A stretch of DNA of 64,000 bases from Pyralis farinalis (Eukaryota > Arthropoda > Insecta > Lepidoptera > Pyralidae), in NCBI GenBank assembly GCA_947507595.1, contig OX382279.1, positions 26,423,413 through 26,487,412 on the forward strand, in the 5' to 3' direction. Below, in pieces: positions 32,481 through 43,082 of the stretch. A program made the translations under genes and the position numbers. Below the pieces are notes generated by a model. The model did not search any database. It was not told the DNA's origin and saw nothing but the letters and a program-made list of their open reading frames with translations. How positions within the stretch are numbered: the first letter of the stretch is position 1; each line of letters begins with the position of its first letter.

Positions 32481-32755
32481 TCGAAAACCATCGCTTTTAA
32501 AATATGCTTAATGTAGGATAAGTATACAGGATAAGAATACCGTAGGTGGAGAACCAATGAATCAATATCCTATCTTAAAAGTTGAGATATTGATTCTTTT
32601 ACGTACACGGCTCACTTTAGAAGGAACAATATCACTTGCTTGTGGTACACAACTAGCAAAGGAGAGTTAGGGCACATCGATATTTCAAGTAGTAATCCGA
32701 ACAGGAACGTATCTCCACCTCGCTGAAGGTTGCCTGATACCAGAGAATAATGCGA
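32481..32755. other. No recognised feature
   Basis: No match other than short AT-rich words. Confidence 0.4.
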
Positions 32756-33025
32756 ACGCATATTTTTTTTCGTAATTAGAGACCGGTAGCGGGTGAGTGC
32801 TACCAGTTTGTTTAGTAGTTAATAAGATACAGGTGAAGCCCGAAATGAATTCTAGAAATGGTAGAATTTTCAATGGAATGGAAGAAATGGAGTCTCAATT
32901 TGACTATATATTTGTTTCCGTGTACGTTGCATCATATATCCGCAAATTGGGATGCGTTTATAAAAAAAATATTGTGAAGTATCTGAAAATATTAGGGATT
33001 AAAACGCATATTTTTTTTCGTAATT
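32756..33025 (+). repeat. Rep-K copy 2 within 22-bp direct repeats
   Basis: Identical 22-mers lie at 32756-32777 and 33004-33025 (start ACGCATA, eight T, end CGTAATT). Between them is a diverged Rep-K (32778-33003). This arrangement resembles a target-site duplication around a retroposed copy. The last bases before the right repeat, GGGATTAAA, also resemble the mariner TIR next to copy 1. Confidence 0.7.
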
Positions 33026-34009
33026 CTAATTGTTAGCCTTACCGATTCCCATGGGAAACAATCAATGTTATAAAATATAAATAATAATTCGTTGTATACT
33101 TACAAATTTTTAAAATTGAATCGTGATAATAGGCAATCAGTGTATCACAATGTCAAGATGTCGCGGGAAGAGGACTGGTGTACTGAGCTTATTACTGGTG
33201 GCTTCGGCCTATATCACCAGTCCCTCTCGATCTTAGTCTATCCATGTGAACCTTAACGATTATGTAATAATTGTCTAGATTAAGAGAGAAAATAAATAAA
33301 TAACTTATAAAACTTATCCCATTACAATTTTAAAATGTGTATATTAAGACACTTAATAATATATTACTTACCAGTCATGTAAGATTTTATATACACAAAA
33401 TAAGATTTGTTTATTTGTCTCTATTTTTTGAGCTGATATACCGCTTATACCAATGCGAAATTCTTCGTGGCACTCGCGCCAACGTAACATGATAAAAAAA
33501 AGAAAAAAAATGTGCACGAAACATTTAAAAAAATATATTAAATACGGTAGCAATGCTCCGGTTTGCAGCCAGCACTTTATAGATTCAGTTTCCGATCAAT
33601 ATAATTTCTGATCACGCCCACCGATGGGACTGTGATGACATACTTTTTTTTGTCAGGCGAGTGAACGCTAGCGTCCATTTCTTTTTCACATTTGTACACC
33701 TTTTGACATGTGAGATGTCAATGGTTTAATTCGAAAATTATTTTAACAATCATTACATCATAATCTATAAAAAATAAGTATAAACTTACTGGGGTAAGTA
33801 CTTGTGGTGATATCTCGCTTAATTTTATGATCCTAGATCAACTATAGGTACCTTGCACTTAGCTCAGGTTCGTTATTTCCTGGAAAGTACAGTGAAATAA
33901 AAGATACGTGCTCAATGATAAACAGTCACCGGCATTTCTAATGCTAAGTGTAAGTCTACGCATAGCACTTGGGCAGCTTCTTCTTTAAGCACTTCAGTTC
34001 TGATCATTT
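33026..34009. other. No recognised feature
   Basis: About 980 bases. A minus frame at 33368-33553 is Phe/Lys-rich and unconvincing. No repeat match. Confidence 0.4.
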
Positions 34010-34069
34010 AGATCACGTGATATCCTAAGCCGAGGTTCGCCCCCTCTCGGACATGTTTAGATATTTTCC

Positions 34070-34350
34070 TTTCGATAGGTCTTGGATCAAAAGACTTTTC
34101 CTGATCCCTTTCCGGAGCCTTTAGGAGACTTGAAGTTTTCCTATATTCCTCTCGGGAGCCTTTAGCCCTTTCCATTCAGACTCCACTCGTAGGTCTTTAT
34201 TCTTTCCCCTTCCAATCCGACTCGGAGAACTTTAGACGTTTCCCTTTCCATCGCTCTCCGGAGCTTTCTTTCCCTTCCAACGACTATCGGGGACCTTCAG
34301 GTTTTCCCTTCCGACACCTTTCTCTTCCAACCCTCCCGAAGGCAAGCTTT
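34070..34350. repeat. Degenerate pyrimidine-rich tandem array
   Basis: Phrases like 'ccggagcctttagga', 'tcgggagcctttagccc', 'ggagaactttagacg', 'cggggaccttcagg', each followed by 'tttcccttcca'-like pyrimidine runs, recur about every 35-60 bases. Six or seven diverged units. Confidence 0.55.
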
Positions 34351-34660
34351 TGTTACCGTTCCCCAGTCTTTCGTCCTGTGATGCAGTAATGATCAGCTAA
34401 ATACTGGCAAAAAAAACCTTGTTCTAAACCAATAACCGTCAAGATTCAAACAATAAACACCACATTAAAAGCTTTAACATATGTAAATAACAGAATAATC
34501 TTCAAGATAACACTTTTAGATCAATTTGGGCGCCATTGTATGGTAAATTTGTATGGTCGGTTTACAAAGAGATAAGGGGAGAGGAAATTGGTGTATATGG
34601 GTCTTTCCTGTAGGTTTTAATTGTCGGAGTTTAATGTTGATTAGTTTTAACTCTCACTTG

Positions 34661-35011
34661 AGCCGTGATAGCCAAGTGGATAACGAATCAGCCTATTAAC
34701 TCACTCGTCTCTGGTTCGAATCTAGGTGTGTATACTTTTTTTTAAGAGAGGTAGGGCGCATCAATGCAGCCCGTCTGGGGAAGTACCTCCACCTCACAGA
34801 AAACCGCAGCCAAATAACAACTCCCAAGAGTGTAGTTGTGTTCCTGCGTGTGAGTGAGGTCTCCAGTAAGCTCCCAAGGAGTTGCTGTGTAAGCAGCAGA
34901 GGAGGCATCGCGCGAGTGATACTTAATATATCGCTAGCGTTAATAGGCTACGGTACCCGCTTTACATCAGGTAGGCCGTATGCTTGTATGCCTTCCGACG
35001 TTGTATAAAAA
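34661..35011 (+). repeat. Chimeric SINE: SINE-B head joined to SINE-A long tail
   Basis: 34661-34728 is a SINE-B-type tRNA-like head (A box TAGCCAAGTGG, B box GGTTCGAATCT). After 'gtgtgtatac' and a T-run, the SINE-A long tail begins at 34741 ('taagagaggtagggcgc') and runs to 'ccgacgttgtataaaaaaa'. The SINE-B body is missing. Confidence 0.7.
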
Positions 35012-35254
35012 AAAGACTTAAATCATTGTTTTCGGATTTATTTACATACTAGGTAGGTACATTCGCGGGTATAGGTACCAAGTATTCTTCAGGAATTGCT
35101 TTTCTACTTTCTAACTGTCTCCTCGACTTCTGAGGGTCGCATCTGGATGTTGATTAGCCTACAACCTTTCCTCAAGAATTGGGCTATCAAATGCAAAATT
35201 CTCAAATCCGACTGAAAGTTCCAGACATTAGCACCTTCAAACAAATAAACTTTT
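35012..35254. other. No recognised feature
   Basis: Short stretch without match. Confidence 0.4.
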
Positions 35255-35520
35255 CCGCTTTATATATAGATTTATAATTATCACTTGATCGGTGGTGAGG
35301 GAAAACATCGTGAGAACTAAATGCAATTTGATCCAACATACTTTGTGTGCTTCCGCCACCAATTAGTTCATGCGGCCTAGCGCCGGCCGGCACCCACCAA
35401 CCACCGTTACTAGATGCAATGTAAAAGCTGCCATAGCTACACCGGTACTCACTGCATCGGCTGAGCAAAACTGAGCTCGGCTGCTGCGACTTTCGCAAAA
35501 TATCACCTGAATCTATTAGC
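35255..35520 (-). repeat. SINE-B scrap and Rep-I copy
   Basis: 35262-35315: SINE-B body words ('ataattatcacttgatcggt', 'ggtgagggaaaacatcgtga'). 35320-35520: Rep-I arm ('caatttgatccaacatactt', 'gccggccggcacccacca'), ending with 'tttcgcaaaatatcacctga'. Confidence 0.65.
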
Positions 35521-35557
35521 TGTCATGAGGAAACTCAAGCGCATTCAAGAAGTTCTA

Positions 35558-36425
35558 CGAGGGTCATTTCAAAAGTTCTTAGCCTAACATGGTTAAAGTC
35601 ATTGGTTTTTTTTATAACTACCCTCATTTTGTAGTTACATTATTTAGCAACAAGTATGCACAGTTTAGTTTATTCACAGTAACTCATTGTTCGTTTACAC
35701 GTGATACCGTAAGTCAAGTCAGAGCTATTTTTGAAAATGGATAAAATTGAACATCGTGCAGTGATAAAATACCTGAATTTGAAAGGTTTAACTCCAAAAG
35801 CTATACATGAAGACATGTCTGCTACTTTGGGTGAGTCCGCTCCTTCGTATGCGACTGTTAAAAACTGGGTGGCAGAGTTTAAACGTGGTCGTGAGACCAT
35901 TCAAGATGGGCCCCGTAGTGGCCGGCCTTCGACTGCTTCCACTGATCAAAACAAAGAAAAAATCTGTGATTTAATTTTATCTGATCGAAGATTGACTGTC
36001 GAGGAGATAGCTAAGACTGTAGGCATCTCATCTGAGCGAACACATCATATAATTACTACTGAACTTGGATTCTCTAAGGTGTCTGCGCGGTGGGTACCGC
36101 GACTGCTTTCAGTGGAACAAAAACGCAACCGACTCGCAACTTCTCGCGACTGTTTAGAGTTATATGAAACTGACCCAATAGAATTTGTTGAAAGATTTAT
36201 AACCATGGATGAAACCTGGGTTCACCAAAATACACCCGAGACAAAAGAACAGTCGAAACAATGGAAAAGAGCAGGATCGCCCACCCCGAAGAAGGCAAAG
36301 GTGGTTTTAACGGCGGGCAAAGTCATGGCATCCGTTTTTTGGGATGCAAAGGGTATAATTCTCGTGGATTATTTAAAAAAGGGTGAAACAATAAACTCCG
36401 ATTACTATTGCAACCTGTTGCGTCG
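35558..36425 (+). mobile_element. mariner element, 5' two thirds
   Basis: TA (35556-35557) is followed by CGAGGGTCATTTCAAAAGTT, a typical mariner 5' TIR. The 5' UTR of about 160 bases and the transposase frame follow. The 3' third and 3' TIR are missing; SINE-B tail sequence starts at about 36428. Confidence 0.8.
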
Positions 36426-36489
36426 TTTGTATGGCAGTCGCTCCATGTCAAAATCAGTATCATCGCCAAATTCTTTGGACTTAGGTTAG
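35737..36489 (+). CDS. mariner transposase, 3'-truncated, fused to SINE-B
   Basis: The longest open frame of the window. I take ATG 35737 (MDKIEHRAVIKYL) as the start because it begins the family's conserved N-terminus; the two codons before it start with TTG. It would bind the element's TIRs and cut at TA in the nucleus. From residue 1: first helix-turn-helix about 5-50 (SYATVKNWVAEFKRG), GRPS hinge 62-65, second helix-turn-helix about 72-108 (RLTVEEIAKTVGIS), WVPR linker motif 119-122, first catalytic Asp 158 in TMDETW. The frame follows the family to about residue 228 (INSDYYCNLL), then runs into SINE-B sequence (YGSRSMSKSVSS) and stops. The second and third catalytic Asp are lost, so no transposition activity is expected. 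No internal stop or frameshift in 228 codons suggests recent arrival. Confidence 0.85.
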   Translation: MDKIEHRAVIKYLNLKGLTPKAIHEDMSATLGESAPSYATVKNWVAEFKRGRETIQDGPRSGRPSTASTDQNKEKICDLILSDRRLTVEEIAKTVGISSERTHHIITTELGFSKVSARWVPRLLSVEQKRNRLATSRDCLELYETDPIEFVERFITMDETWVHQNTPETKEQSKQWKRAGSPTPKKAKVVLTAGKVMASVFWDAKGIILVDYLKKGETINSDYYCNLLRRLYGSRSMSKSVSSPNSLDLG

Positions 36490-36530
36490 GCCTAATCATA
36501 ATGAACCAGGACGCAGGATAACCCAGGAAG
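36428..36530 (+). repeat. SINE-B tail
   Basis: 'cagtcgctccatgtcaaaat', 'cagtatcatcgccaaattct', 'cctaatcataatgaaccagg', ending in GAAGAAAAAGAAAG. Its 5' truncation point is the mariner junction. Confidence 0.75.
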
Positions 36531-36592
36531 AAAAAGAAAGAGTTTTTACACTCACTTAGACTCATATTTAAATGAGAGTTACTTATGTTTCT

Positions 36593-36938
36593 TTTTTATA
36601 CAACGTCGGGAGGCATGCAGGCATACGGCCCACCTGATGTAAAGCAGTTACTGTAGCCTATTAACGCTTGTAATATATTAAGTATCACTCGCGCGATGCC
36701 TCCTCTGCTGCTTACATAGAAACACAACAACCCTCTAGGGGATTGCTACTTGGCTGCGGTTTTCTGTGTGGTGTAGGTACTTCCCCTGACGGGCTGTTTG
36801 AATGCGCCCTACCTCTCTTAAATCATCCAGACCAAGACAAACAGACATGTTCATGCACATAAATGTTGTCTTGTGTGGAAATCGAACCCGTTGGCGTCAA
36901 AGTCGCGTCATTCACGACTGAGCCACCGAGCTCGTCAA
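36593..36938 (-). repeat. SINE-A, long-tail, full length
   Basis: Minus strand head with A box TGGCTCAGTCG and B box GGGTTCGATTTCC; tail with a deletion of about 40 bases at 36715. Forms a head-to-head pair with the next copy. Confidence 0.85.
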
Positions 36939-36954
36939 AATATGTGCGTTTTAA

Positions 36955-37235
36955 CGTGCTCGGTGGCGCAGTGGTTAGTACCAATGCTCCTGGGTTCGAA
37001 TGCTGTACACTATAAACATTTGTGTGCATGAACATGTCTGTTTGTCTTGGTATGGATGTTTTTCAAAGAGATAGGGCGCATCGCAGCCCGTCTGGTGAAG
37101 TATCTCCACCACACAGAAAATTCCAGCCAAATAACAATTCCTTAAAGGGTTGTTAATGTATACTTAATGTACTGCAAGTGTTCGCAGGCTACGGTAACCA
37201 CTTTACACCAGGTAGGCTATAAACTTGTATGCGAC
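36955..37235 (+). repeat. SINE-A, long-tail, head-to-head with previous
   Basis: Head 36956-37010 (A box TGGCGCAGTGG, B box GGGTTCGAATGC). The tail has lost the 'tgcgtgtgagtgag' section. Starts 17 bases from the head of the inverted neighbour. Confidence 0.85.
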
Positions 37236-37507
37236 GTAGTGACGACGTGTATTTTAAGATTGGTGACCGTAAAACTGAATAGTGAAGCTCAATAGGCAAA
37301 CATGGTTAAGCGCGAGTGACCCGATATGCGAGTGAGTCAGTGCCTAATTATCGTAATCGACGCCTGCCTCGTCTCACAGCCATTAGCATCAATCTAATCT
37401 TGTTAATTTAATCCTGGACGGCAGCCCACGCGGAGGAAGCTCATCATCACACGTTTTTAAGTTACGTTTTGTTATTGGATTTCGGAATTGGGTTGAATTT
37501 CATTGGT
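37236..37507. other. No recognised feature
   Basis: No match found. Confidence 0.4.
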
Positions 37508-37525
37508 GGGGGGGGGGGGGGGGGG
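37508..37525 (+). repeat. G18 homopolymer
   Basis: Eighteen consecutive G after 'cattggt'. Could form a G-quadruplex and is a likely sequencing weak point. Confidence 0.9.
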
Positions 37526-37567
37526 TTAAATTGGTTATGCTCGGGAGATTAGTTACTAATTTGTTTG

Positions 37568-37812
37568 TGTTGGACGCGCTGTTACGCTACTTTGACGCCA
37601 ACGCTCGTGGGTTCGGTTCCCACACAGTACAAACATTCGTGTGCATGAACATGTCTGTTTGTCTTGGTCTGGATATTTTCTATGTATAATAAGTAAGTAT
37701 TTACATAAAAAAAATGTATTTACGTATGTTTATCAGTTGTGTAGTACCCATAACACAAGTTTCGCTTACTTTGGGGCTAGATGGCGCTGTGTAATTTGTC
37801 TGACAATATTTT
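37568..37812 (+). repeat. SINE-A, short-tail, head partly lost
   Basis: B box GGGTTCGGTTCCCAC present, A box replaced by 'gttggac'; linker and short tail complete to 'gtctgacaatatttta'. Confidence 0.85.
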
Positions 37813-38127
37813 ATTTATTATTATTCAGTGTGCAGTGATTTTAAATGCACAACGTATCTAACGTATTTATTTATTTGGATAAGAAATAATATCTACTGTA
37901 TTGATTAAAAAAGCTTCGTAAACAAGCCATTACTTTTTGTAATACGTAAAAGATAAAAATCTATACTGTGGGTTATCGTTAGGAGATAGACACATACCAT
38001 CGCGGACTTTTTTGTAGATCTTTTAGAGATATACAATTCTGCAGTACATTATTTTGATCTATCTCGTAAGGTTTAACCAGCGTTTGCAATATAAGCGCAC
38101 GATTTTTTTGATATTTTTTTATATACA
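37813..38127. other. No recognised feature
   Basis: AT-rich. Confidence 0.4.
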
Positions 38128-38410
38128 ACTAAATTGGCAAATAAGCATGCGGCCCGCATCAGATGGTAAGCGGTCACCGCAGCCTATTGACGCTCGCAAC
38201 ACCACGGGGATGTTACTCGCGCGCTGCCAATATTGTGACTTAAGGCTGTTTCGTGACAGTACCCAGTAATTTCTCTGCCATATCTCACCCTTCAAACCGG
38301 AACATAAAAAACGAAATATAACTTCGTGGACGTGTGTACGTGCCTGCGCCACGATTCGAACCGGTGACCAGTTGGTCAATAAGCCGGTTCCTTATAAACT
38401 GGGTGGTCAC
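38128..38410 (+). repeat. Rep-E 5' part and a reversed SINE-B head
   Basis: 38140-38300 matches Rep-E ('gcatgcggcccgcatcagat', 'gcaacaccacggggatgtta'). 38310-38410 is a SINE-B start on the minus strand (B box complement 'cgattcgaaccggtgacc'). Confidence 0.65.
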
Positions 38411-38654
38411 TGCTCTTTTTATCTAATGTCAACATTCAGGGAGAGTTCCCTGTCGATGAATTGATGAATTCATCGCACTTCATGGTACACCATATATGGG
38501 AATGGGGACTATATAAAGCATCATCTCTAGTTATTCTGGGAAGATACCTTAAGCCATCGATCCCGGCTTTTTCATAGGTAACAGTTGTTAAGCAAAGAGA
38601 GATAGGTCAGAGCCCGACTTGGGAAGTCATATCCAACTCACAGGAATCATAATA
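38411..38654. other. No recognised feature
   Basis: 38600-38645 resembles a SINE-A tail start ('gagagataggtcagagc'); nothing else. Confidence 0.3.
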
Positions 38655-38910
38655 ATCATAATCATAATCGTTCTTTATTGTAGTACATAGGTATAAACAA
38701 AGGTGTTACAGACATGCAATGGGATCAGCTATTTCCTGCCACATGGCTTACAATATTTCAAAATTTTACACGACTACAAAAAAAATGACACAAGAGGCCA
38801 TAATGAAAAAGGAATTAGTCAAATTACTTCACTTGAATTAAAAATCTGTCATTAAAATGTCTATAATAATTGAGTTAAATAATAACACCATGTCACAAAT
38901 CTCTCATTCA
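38655..38910 (-). repeat. LINE 3' UTR/terminus
   Basis: On the minus strand the segment ends 'caataaagaacgattatg' with ATT/ATG repeats, the style of CR1/Jockey LINE ends. No coding part is visible. Confidence 0.4.
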
Positions 38911-38954
38911 AAAAATCATCGACACGGTAGTTGCAGGAAGCTGCAGTCAATTAA

Positions 38955-39110
38955 GAACTGATCACAGGGTTGGGTTGTTGTGTTCTGCAAATGAGTGAAG
39001 TTGCCATTAAGTCTTCCTTCGTAAAGAGTCGTTGTGTTAGTAGTGGGGGTGGCAAAGGATGAGCTATGTCTGCTATACATCAAGCGTTCATAGACTAGGC
39101 TCGCTGTTGG
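38955..39110 (+). repeat. SINE-A long tail, decayed
   Basis: 'gttgttgtgttctgcaaatg', 'gtcgttgtgttagtagtggg', 'atcaagcgttcatagacta' in the order of the SINE-A tail. Confidence 0.55.
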
Positions 39111-39264
39111 CTCGGGACTCATCCTCACAAACTATAACCGTAATAGTCGCGTACTATACGGTTATAGATAAGTTTTCCCACGACTCTCATGGTTTGGACT
39201 CCTTTTCAGGTTTTTCCCAAGTAACAACAGCATGAGATCCCTAAAATAGGCTTGAAAGGGTTTT

Positions 39265-39800
39265 ATGTATGTATATCTTTTCGCCAGGTCCCTTGCGGGG
39301 TAAGCTGAGGGAACCGAGCATCTTAAGACGTGATCCTTACATACCTCATGCGCGTTTTTATTCCTAGCTCTTTTCATGCACGCTCAACGGTTCCTAGGGC
39401 TCCTGACATCACCTTCTGATAAAACACGACCAATTTGGTCATGGTAGGTTAGTCTCGGTCCACCTCCGCTTCTACATCCTTCCACTTTCGCATTGTATAT
39501 CTGTTTCGACATTCTATCATCCATAAGTTACTCAGTTTTCACTTCAGTAAGTTAGCGTTAGGATTAGCACCGCTTTGTGTACAGCGAGCTGTGCCTTATG
39601 GCTTTGATTTCGGCTGACTAGAAGTTTACCCAACGCTTCATTCACGCTGTTCCCTATACTAACTCGTCTCTTTATATCAGCGGTGTACCTTCCATCCCTG
39701 CTAAAAGCTGCTTCCAAGATTTACAGTCTCATCCACTTGCTCCAACACTACATCATCATCCGTAATCCTCTTGTTCGTTCTAGAATACCTTATATAGAAT
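39265..39800 (-). pseudogene. LINE-A fragment with internal deletion
   Basis: Plus-strand landmarks: C-terminus block at 39285-39500 (minus frame 39377-39162 ends in SVPSAYPARDLAK), then, after a deletion of the GHVERM-NDDVR region, the 'gtgtacagcgagctgtgcct' to 'tcatccacttgctccaacac' block at 39575-39765. Confidence 0.7.
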
Positions 39801-40052
39801 ATAAATATGCTTCAAGTATCTCGGAACGGCTCTAACCATTAGGATCAAATTCTGTATTTAGATAAGATTTTACAATTTAATTTAATCTATATATTTGTCT
39901 TTCCAAAATATGCTATTTTATACAAACAAGCATAAACATGTTGGTGCTTCAAAACTTTTACTAATTTTACAAAGAATTGTTCAAATTCAACTAGTAATCC
40001 CTGACATTAGCGAGTTCAAATAAACAAATGATCAAACAACCTCTTCCCCTTT
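39801..40052. other. No recognised feature
   Basis: AT-rich. Confidence 0.4.
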
Positions 40053-40402
40053 GTTTTTTTTATACTACGTCGGGAGGCATACAATCATACGGCCACCTGA
40101 TGTAAAGCGGGTACTGTATAGCCTATTAACGCTTGCTTGATAATATATCATCACTCGCGAGGTTCTCCTCTGTTGCTTACACAGCAACTCCTTGGGAGCT
40201 TACTGGTGACCTCACTCACACACAGGAACACCACAGCCCTCCAGGGAGTTGTTATTTGGCTGTGATTTTCTGTGAGGTGGAGGTTACTTCCCCATACGGG
40301 CTGCTTTGATGCGCCCTACCTCTCTTAAAACATCCAGACCAAGACAAACAGACATGTTCATGCACACAAATGTTTGCCTTGTGTGGGAATCGAACCCACA
40401 AG
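40053..40402 (-). repeat. SINE-A, long-tail, head truncated
   Basis: Well preserved tail and linker; on the minus strand the element starts at the B box (GGTTCGATTCCCAC, 40385-40398) so the A box is missing. Confidence 0.85.
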
Positions 40403-41035
40403 TCTAATTGTTGTTAGTATTAGTATAGATGTACTATAGAGTGAAACGGATTTCTTTGAAGTTGAACGTTATGAAAAGATAACGATCAATGAAGTCAGTT
40501 CCGCTTTTTCCTTCAAAGGTTTTTAAAGCTAAATTAATTACTTTACCTTAAAACTAAAACCATCCAAGGCACAGCAGCTGATTCAGATATTCTCAAAAAC
40601 TTTATGCATTTATCGATAGGTTTAAAGAGTGAATGAGTCGCCAGTTCCATTCACCGGCTCACAAAGAGTACCACAGCCTCCGCAGGCATTATTCGCGGCA
40701 AGTCATAAATCAATTGTGGTTAGGCTCACCTTCATTGTGGATACTAAATCTGTCGCCGCTTCTAATCCTTTAAGAGTTTTCTTATTACTCTCTCACAGTA
40801 TATGCAAAACAATCAGATGTTTGTTTATGAAAACAAAAGCGCCTGTAGCGCCCCGTTAATTCAGAGTATAGGCACTAACCAGCCTTACCTGCACGTGGTA
40901 CAAACTATTCTTAAACGAGGCTATGTCAAAAGCAATATTTATTAGTAGTATCTGAATTGAATATTAAATTCAATTTACGCTTAATTGCGTAATGATGTAA
41001 AGAATAAATATCAATCGCTTGCAATGATTTTTATA
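40403..41035. other. No recognised feature
   Basis: A plus frame at 40629-40859 (76 codons) shows no motif I know; treated as chance. Confidence 0.35.
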
Positions 41036-41280
41036 GCACGACGGAAGGTACCCAGAGAGGTATCCATAGCCTATGAACTCTTACAATACAGGAAGTATCA
41101 CTCGCTCGATGCGACCTCTACTTATAATACAATATCTCTGAAATAAATAATATAAAAAAATAAATAGCCATAGAGCCATATTTTAACCTGACTCACATGT
41201 ATACAATATTCCTCCAGGGAGTTTTGATTTGACTGCGGCTTCATGTGACACGGAGGTACTTCTCCAAACGTGCTTTATAA
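41036..41280 (-). repeat. SINE-A long tail, old copy
   Basis: 'cacgacggaaggtacc', 'tcactcgctcgatgcgacct', 'ctccagggagttttgatttg', 'acggaggtacttctcc'; about 25% diverged, with AT-rich insertion near 41130-41165. Confidence 0.55.
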
Positions 41281-41334
41281 ATTATTTACGACTTCGTCCG
41301 GGAATATGCCAGTACTCGTGAGAACCGCTTTATT

Positions 41335-41580
41335 TTATTTTCGTTCTTTTACCTCGTGAGCTAACTTCAGGCGCTGTAGATGTTAATCATTAGAATAATA
41401 TGCTGCCAAAGACAACCCCATCGCATTTCCGTCACTCATATAGGTGGGTGTATGAAAATATATTTAATAGAAGCTAGTTACCATGAGCTAATTGGTGGCA
41501 GAAGCACACAAAGTAGTAGATCAAATTCCCTATAAACTTGGCTTTCGCGAAACTAACGCCTGTATCTATTAACGAAATTT
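41335..41580 (+). repeat. Rep-I copy
   Basis: 'caggcgctgtagatgttaat', 'gaataatatgctgcc', 'gctaattggtggcagaagca', 'tttcgcgaaactaacgcctg'. One arm only. Confidence 0.65.
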
Positions 41581-42087
41581 AAGAAGCATCTTAATATTTT
41601 CTATATACTTACTAGACATTCAACCATACAGTGGTGTTTGTTTGAATTGAATGTCACAATCCTCGCCATCTCACAATTACAATGTCGATGTTAAGCGTGC
41701 TCGTCTGAAGAATAGAGCTTTTTATAGTTTTATTAAATTCATCTATCATCTATAAAGTTAGTCGTGAATACGATGACACACAGTTTCTTTTGTATGAGTC
41801 TCTTGATGAGCACGTTAATAATTTGTATTAATCTTGAGGTTAGGATGAAGACGTTGTTGGTTTGTACCACTCAGTTGACAAACAAGCGCGTCTGATAGTA
41901 AGCAAGTTTTATCACTCATGTTTCACCGAAAGTACCTACTTTTCGTTTTGAAGTGAAAGCTTCTGCGTATTGAGCGATTTTTGATTGGGGAAAATCTTGT
42001 GAATCTTCATTACTGTCATACTAATTGTGATTAACAATACAGTAAATCTGTAAGTCTGAGATGAGATCATAATGATGCAGCCAAATA
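41581..42087. other. No recognised feature
   Basis: About 500 bases without match. Confidence 0.4.
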
Positions 42088-42518
42088 TAAAAAAAACCGG
42101 CCAAGTGCGGGTTCCGTACCGTTATCTATAAAAACGGCAAAAAATCACGTTTGTTGTATGGGAGCCCCCCTTAAATATTTGTTTTGTTTTAATTTAATTA
42201 TTTATTTTTAAAGTGTATATATAACTAAATATTCTGTGAATATTTCAAGCGTCTACCTGTTGCCGTTATCAATATCGAGCAAAAACGAGCAAAAAAATCA
42301 CGTTTGTTGTATGGGAGCCCCCTTAAATATTTATTTTATTCTATATTTTAGTATTTGTTGTTATAGCGGCAACAGAAATACATCATCTGTGGAAATTTCA
42401 ACTGTCTAACTATCACGGTTCATGAGATACAGCCTGGTCACAGACGGACGGACGGACAGACGGACAGCGGAGTCTCAGTAATAGGGTTCCGTTTTACCCT
42501 TTGGGTACGGAACCCTAA
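42088..42518 (-). repeat. Rep-G, long form
   Basis: The complete reverse-strand copy with both internal units and the GACG/CGGA microsatellite (42443-42466). Confidence 0.85.
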
Positions 42519-42544
42519 AAAAATAATGTTTTGCTTTCCGTAAC

Positions 42545-42835
42545 AACACAGTCCTTACTCATCCCACTGCAGAGATAAGGGTCTCCCTTCAACCGAGGGG
42601 GTTTACAGCATACTTCAACCACGCTGCTCAAATGCGGACTGACGGAGGCCAGTGTTTTCAAGCCGCCCGAGGGCCGCTGACTTAGCTTAACGACTGTCAT
42701 CTATCAATCAACAAATCAACTCGAGACAGATAAACCCATCTATAGACTGGCTGTGGTGGACGTTGCTTAACCTGCGTGTTCGGTTAGGATGACACGCGCA
42801 ACGACGCCATCGAGCTCTCGAAATTAACAATCCAG
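42545..42835. repeat. Rep-F copy
   Basis: Reverse of 18137-18490: 'cactgcagagataagggtct', 'ctgacggaggccagtgtttt', 'cgcgcaacgacgccatcgag'. Confidence 0.7.
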
Positions 42836-42854
42836 CCGCATTACTATAAAAAAA

Positions 42855-43078
42855 AAGTAGCCTATGTACGCTCACAATACACGTTTATGACTATTATTAT
42901 AGCTATTATTTAAGCTTATTGGTAACCTTACTCACTCGCATGAACACAATAATAAAGTAGTGGAATTAGTTCCCCAGTCGGAGTGCACTGACGCGCTCTA
43001 CTCTCTCTTGAAACATCCAAATCAAGACAACTAGTCATATTGGCAATCAAACCCACGAGCGCTGGTGTAGTGGTAAAC
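42855..43078 (-). repeat. SINE-A long-tail, decayed, abutting a MITE
   Basis: 'gagttccccagtcggagtgc'-like tail, 'gacaactagtcatattgg' linker, degraded head. The plus-strand end at 43078 meets the TTAA of the MITE. Confidence 0.6.
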
Positions 43079-43082
43079 TTAA

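Noticed and set aside
40629..40859. 76-codon frame as a small protein
   Set aside because: No signal, domain or partner exon, and no recognisable residues; likely chance.
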